Below are positions 59,688 to 64,000 of a stretch of 64,000 nucleotides of DNA, in pieces. Below the pieces are notes generated by a model, which was not told where the DNA came from, searched no databases, and saw nothing but the letters and a program-made list of their open reading frames with translations. How positions within the stretch are numbered: the first letter of the stretch is position 1; every line of letters begins with the position of its first letter. Origin of the DNA: CALBPI01 sp039821645 (GTDB lineage Bacteria > Pseudomonadota > Gammaproteobacteria > Steroidobacterales > Woeseiaceae); the NCBI GenBank assembly GCA_039821645.1, contig JBCBNU010000003.1, forward strand, positions 1-64,000, written 5' to 3'. The position numbers were made by a program, and so were the translations under genes.

Positions 59688-60787
59688 CTCGTGACCTCGA
59701 TCAGGGCATCCGCGATGAAGTCAGCACGCTCGATCGTCGCGTTCTGCCCCATCAGGCCGATGCGCCAGGCTTTGCCTGCGAATTTGCCGAGTCCTGCGCC
59801 GAGCTCGATGCTTTGTGATTCGAGCAGCTTGGCGCGTACCACCTGATCGTCACATCCGTTCGGGATATCGACGACGGTCAGTGGCGCCAATCGATGCGCC
59901 GCGTCGACCGCCAACGAAAAGTCTGCGGACTCGAGACGTTCGTACAAATGACTTGCTGCAGCCGTGTGCCTTGCCCACCGCGCTTTAAGCCCTTCTTCAA
60001 CAACAAGGCGGAGCGCTTCGCGCATCGCAAACAGTGAATTGACCGGCGCAGTGTGGTGATACGCGCGTTTGGACTCGCCACTCGTGTAATAACTCGCGAG
60101 CAGATTGGTATCGCAAAACCAACTTGGTACCGCGGAGCTGCGAGTCGATGCCTTTTCGATAGCGCGGGGCGAGAACGTAATCGGAGAAAGACCTGGGACG
60201 CAGGACAGGCACTTCTGGCTCCCGGAATAGACGATGTCGAGACCCCAATCGTCGACGCGCAACTCAACACCGGACAAAGATGTCACCGTGTCGACGATCG
60301 TCATGCAACCGTGCGAGTTTGCCAACGCGGCAAGCTGCTGGGCATCCGACCGCACACCCGTGCTCGTTTCCGCATGAACAAACGCGAGGACACTCGCGTC
60401 AGGGTTAGCTTTGAGTGCACCGGCGACCTTCTCAGGGTCGACCGGCTTGCCCCACTCGTCTTCGACCGCAACCACATTAGCGCCAATGCGCTCGCAGATG
60501 CTCTTCATGCGATTACCGAACACGCCGTTGATGCCGATAATCACGGTTTCGCCTGGCTCGACGACATTGACAAAGCTCGCCTCCATCCCGATAGAGCCCG
60601 GCGCCGAAAGCACGAAGGTCACCGGATTATCGGTCATGAATACGGTTCGAAGGTCGCGCACGACATCATCCATGGTGTCGAGAAACACCGGGTCCAGATG
60701 CCCGATGGTCGGTTGAGCCAGAGCGATAAGCACCGAATCCGGTACGTTGCTCGGACCCGGGCCAAAAAGTTCTCGATAAGGAATCAA
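59684..60787 (-). CDS. Alanine/serine-glyoxylate aminotransferase family protein
   Basis: This 367-residue class V aminotransferase starts with FGPGPSNVPDSVLIALAQPTIGHLDP, typical of alanine- and serine-glyoxylate aminotransferases. It has the PLP lysine in YSGSQKCLSCVPGLSP and the phosphate-binding region around TSTGV. The amino donor cannot be told apart by eye. It might process glyoxylate, which the window's AceA makes, or belong to purine or serine metabolism. Its 189-base upstream region is shared with malQ. Confidence 0.88.
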   Translation of the reverse strand: MIPYRELFGPGPSNVPDSVLIALAQPTIGHLDPVFLDTMDDVVRDLRTVFMTDNPVTFVLSAPGSIGMEASFVNVVEPGETVIIGINGVFGNRMKSICERIGANVVAVEDEWGKPVDPEKVAGALKANPDASVLAFVHAETSTGVRSDAQQLAALANSHGCMTIVDTVTSLSGVELRVDDWGLDIVYSGSQKCLSCVPGLSPITFSPRAIEKASTRSSAVPSWFCDTNLLASYYTSGESKRAYHHTAPVNSLFAMREALRLVVEEGLKARWARHTAAASHLYERLESADFSLAVDAAHRLAPLTVVDIPNGCDDQVVRAKLLESQSIELGAGLGKFAGKAWRIGLMGQNATIERADFIADALIEVTS

Positions 60788-60850
60788 CGGTGTCCCCTTG
60801 CCTGAACACTGCAGGCGTGACGTGCGCGCCGATTACATCGGGAGATCGCA

Positions 60851-60958
60851 ATGAATGCAAATGCCGCATCGCATTTTGTCGAGGTGGTGACTAATAGCAA
60901 TCGATCCGCCACGAAGCGGCAAATGGACCTTCTTGTGCTGCTGTATCGCCGCCAGTAG
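60851..60958 (+). CDS. Possible 35-residue small protein upstream of malQ
   Basis: A 36-codon frame runs from an ATG (60851) with GGGAG six bases upstream to TAG, 19 bases before the malQ start. It encodes MNANAASHFVEVVTNSNRS, then ATKRQMDLLVLLYRRQ. The ribosome site and position suggest a leader or small protein. No relative is known to me and a 36-codon frame can arise by chance. Confidence 0.3.
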   Translation: MNANAASHFVEVVTNSNRSATKRQMDLLVLLYRRQ

Positions 60959-60976
60959 TCTCTCGCTATTCGAACG

Positions 60977-62563
60977 GTGAGCGAGCCGATGCACGAGCGT
61001 GCTCCTGACAATCTGAAGGGTAGTGAGGGGCCAACGCTGTCCTTAACGGCGGCACGAAAAGCCGGTGTTTGTATGCACATCACCTCGCTACCAGGCCCGC
61101 ATGGCATCGGTGAAATTGGGCGCGATGCACACGCATTTGTAGAGGCGATCTCCGCGGCTGGACTCGAGGTTTGGCAATTGTTGCCTACCGGCCCGACGGC
61201 ATACGGCGATTCACCCTACCAGCCGCTATCGTCGCGTGCCGGAAATCCTATGCTGATCGAATTGCGCGACCTCGTTGAACTCGACCTGCTGCATGCCGAG
61301 GAGGTCGACACACTGCGGAGCTTGTCAGCAGACAAAGTCGAATACGGACCGCTGATCGACCAAAAGACACAACTGTTGCAGCGTGCTGCACTGCGCTTCG
61401 AGGATATGGCAACGACACCATTGCTTAATCAGTACGCAGCATTTGTCGACCAGCACGACGATAACTGGCTTCACGACTACGCGTTATTCCGCACGCTCAA
61501 AACGATGCACGAGGAACGTCCCTGGATTGAATGGCAACTAGAGTATCGTGATCGCGACAGCCAAGCGCTTCAGCGCCTGGTAACAGAGCAGGCCGAATCC
61601 ATATTCGCCGTTAAAATGATGCAGTTTCTGTTCTTCCGGCAATGGGAACGTCTGCGCGAAGTCGCGGCCGAGAACAATGTCTTGCTGTTTGGCGATATGC
61701 CGATCTATCTCGCACTCGATTGCGCAGACGCGTGGGCGCGACGTGAACTGTTGCGACTGGACGAACACGGAAAGCCAACGCACGTCGCTGGGGTGCCCCC
61801 CGATTACTTCTCTGAAGATGGGCAACTGTGGGGCAACCCGCTCTACGATTGGGAATACCATGCAAGCACGGGCTTTGATTGGTGGGTCGGGCGTGTGCAG
61901 CACACGCTGACAATGGTCGACATCGTCCGGATCGATCACTTCCGCGGTTTTGAGACCTATTGGTCAATACCCTGGGGCTCAGAGAACGCACGCACCGGCG
62001 TTTGGGAGTGTGGACCGAAGGACGCTTTGTTTGAGGCGATTACCGCAAGACTTGGTGCGCTGCCCATCGTCGCCGAGGACCTCGGTGACATTACCCCCGA
62101 GGTCACCGAACTGCGCCAGCGCCAATCTTTACCCGGCATGTCGGTGCTTCAGTTCATGGTGCCCGATGTGCACTTTGACCCGGACCAGATTCCTCGTGAT
62201 TCGGTCGCCTACACCGGCACGCATGACAACGATACGTCTGTTGGCTGGTTCCTGGGTGGCCCTGGCGATATGCGAAGCGCCACTGAAATTCGCGAACACC
62301 AGGTCCTGACACTCGAGCGCACAGGAGGCACGGCGGCGGACGTCCATTGGGGTTTGGTCCGGATGGCGTTCGGTAGCGAGGCTTGCATGGCAATCATCCC
62401 GATGCAGGACTTTCTTGGTCTGGGGTCGGATGCACGCCTCAACACGCCGGGCAAACCGGCGGACAACTGGCAATGGCGGCTTCGCGCAGGCCAGTTCGAT
62501 TCGCAGATGATCACGCGGATTCGCCAGGCCGTGATTGAGGCGGACCGTTTGAGCCAAACGTGA
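60977..62563 (+). CDS. malQ: 4-alpha-glucanotransferase (amylomaltase, GH77)
   Basis: This 528-residue GH77 enzyme moves glucan segments between alpha-1,4 chains. Motifs are ITSLPGPHGIGEIGRDAHAF at the N-terminus, WQLLPTGPTAYGDSPYQPLSSRAGNP, IVRIDHFRGFETYWSIPWG with the nucleophile Asp, PIVAEDLGDITPEV with the acid Glu and TGTHDNDTSVGWFL. The start is either a GTG (60977) or an ATG four codons later; neither has a strong ribosome site. It is followed by glgC, which points to glycogen turnover. Confidence 0.94.
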   Translation: MSEPMHERAPDNLKGSEGPTLSLTAARKAGVCMHITSLPGPHGIGEIGRDAHAFVEAISAAGLEVWQLLPTGPTAYGDSPYQPLSSRAGNPMLIELRDLVELDLLHAEEVDTLRSLSADKVEYGPLIDQKTQLLQRAALRFEDMATTPLLNQYAAFVDQHDDNWLHDYALFRTLKTMHEERPWIEWQLEYRDRDSQALQRLVTEQAESIFAVKMMQFLFFRQWERLREVAAENNVLLFGDMPIYLALDCADAWARRELLRLDEHGKPTHVAGVPPDYFSEDGQLWGNPLYDWEYHASTGFDWWVGRVQHTLTMVDIVRIDHFRGFETYWSIPWGSENARTGVWECGPKDALFEAITARLGALPIVAEDLGDITPEVTELRQRQSLPGMSVLQFMVPDVHFDPDQIPRDSVAYTGTHDNDTSVGWFLGGPGDMRSATEIREHQVLTLERTGGTAADVHWGLVRMAFGSEACMAIIPMQDFLGLGSDARLNTPGKPADNWQWRLRAGQFDSQMITRIRQAVIEADRLSQT

Positions 62564-62606
62564 TCCGCGCAACACCAAATCATGGGGCTTGCGCTATTAT
62601 CGACGC

Positions 62607-63893
62607 ATGAGCAACCAACCCGTACCTGAGGACGGCGGACGTTTCGTCAGTCGCCTTACCAAAGACACGCTTGCGCTGATTCTCGCGGGTGGCCAAGGCT
62701 CGCGCCTACACGAGCTTACGACCTGGCGGGCGAAACCGGCGCTGCAATTCGGTGGCAAATTCCGGATCATCGATTTCCCGCTTTCGAACTGTTTTAACTC
62801 GGGAATCCGCCGTGTGGGTGTGCTCACCCAATACAAGGCGCACTCTCTGATCCGTCATCTCGTCCGTGGCTGGACCAACCGCTATTCCGGTGAGCAGGAA
62901 TTCGTGGAAATCTTGCCGGCATCACAGCGTGTGGGCGGTGAGTGGTACCGTGGCACGGCGGACGCTGTCTACCAAAATCTGGATATCATCCGGACGCATA
63001 GCCCTAGATTCGTTCTGATCCTCGCCGGTGATCATGTCTACAAGATGGACTACGGCCCGTTGCTCGCGGCACATACCGAGGCGCAAGCAGATATGACCGT
63101 CTGCTGTCTGGAAGTGCCCGTGGCGGAAGCGGCCGGTGCGCTCGGCGTCATGACCGTCGATGAAAACGGTCGTGTGATCGACTTCAACGAGAAGCCGGAA
63201 CGACCTGAGGAAATACCGGGCAAGCCCGGCGTGTGCCTAGCGTCGATGGGCAACTACGTGTTCAACACCGATTTCCTCTTCGAGCAGGTCATTAAGGACG
63301 CAGACGATCCGAAGACCCAACACGACTTCGGCAAGAACGTGATCCCGGCGATCATCAACCAATACCGAGTGTTTGCCTATCCGTTTCGTGATCCCGCCAC
63401 CTCTGACCAAGCTTACTGGCGCGATGTCGGAACTCTGCCCGCATACTGGCAGGCCAATATGGAGTTGCTGGACGTGGTGCCACAGCTCAATCTCTACGAT
63501 CAGGAATGGCCGGTGGATACATTCCAGATCCAGCTACCACCAGCAAAGTTCGTTCATGACGAACCTGATCGGCGCGGTGTCGCGATCAATTCAATGGTGT
63601 CCGGCGGCTGTGTCGTATCCGGTGCATCGCTGCACCGGTCGCTGCTGTTTTCCAACGTGCGCGTACGTTCCTACAGCAAGCTGACGGAAACAGTGGTCCT
63701 ACCCGATGTTGAAATCGGCGAACACTGCCGTATCCATCGCGCGATTATCGATCGTGGATCGCTGATTGCGGATCACACTGTCATTGGCGAGAACGTCGAA
63801 GGCGATCGCGCTCGCGGGTTTCGAGTAACCGATGAGGGCATCACGCTGGTGACGCCGGACATGCTCGGTCAGGAACTGCACTTCACTCGCTAG
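62607..63893 (+). CDS. glgC: Glucose-1-phosphate adenylyltransferase
   Basis: This 428-residue enzyme makes ADP-glucose for glycogen. The N-terminal nucleotide loop is LILAGGQGSRLHELTTWRAKPALQFGGKFRIIDFPLSNC. DYGPLLAAHTEAQADMTVCCLEVPVAEA, FNEKPERPEEIPG and YWRDVGTLPAYWQANMELL are further family marks. The C-terminal beta-helix (SMVSGGCVVSGASLHRSLLFSNVRV) is complete. The ATG at 62607 gives the usual length. It is 43 bases after malQ and five before glgA. Confidence 0.96.
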   Translation: MSNQPVPEDGGRFVSRLTKDTLALILAGGQGSRLHELTTWRAKPALQFGGKFRIIDFPLSNCFNSGIRRVGVLTQYKAHSLIRHLVRGWTNRYSGEQEFVEILPASQRVGGEWYRGTADAVYQNLDIIRTHSPRFVLILAGDHVYKMDYGPLLAAHTEAQADMTVCCLEVPVAEAAGALGVMTVDENGRVIDFNEKPERPEEIPGKPGVCLASMGNYVFNTDFLFEQVIKDADDPKTQHDFGKNVIPAIINQYRVFAYPFRDPATSDQAYWRDVGTLPAYWQANMELLDVVPQLNLYDQEWPVDTFQIQLPPAKFVHDEPDRRGVAINSMVSGGCVVSGASLHRSLLFSNVRVRSYSKLTETVVLPDVEIGEHCRIHRAIIDRGSLIADHTVIGENVEGDRARGFRVTDEGITLVTPDMLGQELHFTR

Positions 63894-63898
63894 CGCCT

Positions 63899-64000
63899 AT
63901 GTCGATTCGACCACCGGTTTACATGGTAGCCGCGGAGAACGGCGCATTGCCAGGCGGCAAGGCGGGCGGCGTCGGAGACGTGCTTCGCGACTTGCCACCC
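63899..64000 (+). CDS. glgA: Glycogen synthase, N-terminal fragment (cut by window edge)
   Basis: The first 34 codons are visible, starting at an ATG five bases after the glgC stop. YMVAAENGALPGGKAGGVGD followed by VLRDLPP is the glycogen/starch synthase N-terminus with the KxGG motif that binds ADP-glucose (here KAGG). It should add glucose from ADP-glucose to the glycogen chain. The position after glgC supports the call; the rest is outside the window. Confidence 0.85.
   Translation, partial: MSIRPPVYMVAAENGALPGGKAGGVGDVLRDLPP

Overview
The window is about 64 kb of chromosome from a free-living, respiring, heterotrophic gammaproteobacterium, probably marine. The grounds are an E. coli-type rraA, a two-subunit pntAB transhydrogenase, a HexR-controlled Entner-Doudoroff operon (zwf-pgl-edd-eda), aceA with glcB, a Pseudomonas-type bkd complex, and many Gram-negative envelope proteins (TonB receptor, OmpA, lipoproteins). 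The genus cannot be fixed from these data. Genes are tightly packed on both strands. No rRNA, tRNA, CRISPR array, insertion sequence or phage gene was seen, and no gene-free stretch exceeds about 300 bases.

Layout. 1-3274: a truncated TonB-dependent receptor and an SSS-family sugar/sodium symporter with a perfect LacI-type operator between them. 3419-7658: an atypical sensor kinase, a large secreted zinc metalloprotease and a pterin dehydratase. 7770-21429: the unusual part, a minus-strand cluster of PP2C phosphatase, glycine-rich lipoprotein, second lipoprotein, transmembrane Ser/Thr kinase with periplasmic repeats, FHA-like/PEGA/SUMF1 protein, small acidic membrane protein, MotA/ExbB channel, Hsp70-like/FHA protein (frame broken), two paralogous VWA proteins with TolR-like anchors, and a glycine-zipper OmpA protein. 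21594-28213: rraA, glyoxylate shunt (aceA, LysR regulator, glcB), a GST and a DM13 protein. 28366-32655: an acyl-CoA ligase/MaoC/SDR/thiolase operon. 32830-35640: a PlcP-like phosphoesterase, PAP2 phosphatase and GT4 glycosyltransferase that resemble phosphate-starvation lipid remodelling. 35645-40245: glpK, thioesterase, hydrolase, quinone oxidoreductase, redoxin. 40258-45303: pntA-pntB-trxB-leucine dehydrogenase. 45506-47330: two YceI proteins, one fused to cytochrome b561. 47479-52742: bkd E1alpha/E1beta/E2, hppD and an Lrp-type regulator. 52753-58760: orphan ParA, YHS protein, then eda, edd, pgl, zwf (all minus strand), with hexR divergent. 59684-64000: an aminotransferase and the glycogen genes malQ, glgC and the start of glgA.

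How the genes fit together. Central carbon genes dominate: glucose 6-phosphate is oxidised by zwf-pgl-edd-eda under HexR, stored through glgC/glgA and mobilised with malQ. Acetyl-CoA from acyl-CoA or branched-chain oxo-acid breakdown (leucine dehydrogenase, then Bkd) can be assimilated by AceA and GlcB. PntAB probably supplies NADPH to the neighbouring thioredoxin reductase.

The 8.6-21.4 kb cluster looks like a self-contained membrane machine. A kinase/phosphatase pair and FHA domains would provide phospho-signalling in the cytoplasm, a MotA/ExbB channel with two TolR-like VWA subunits would provide an ion-driven motor, and lipoproteins, PEGA, SUMF1 and OmpA domains would work in the envelope. 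This reading is inferred from domain content and gene order; I know of no characterised system with exactly this composition.
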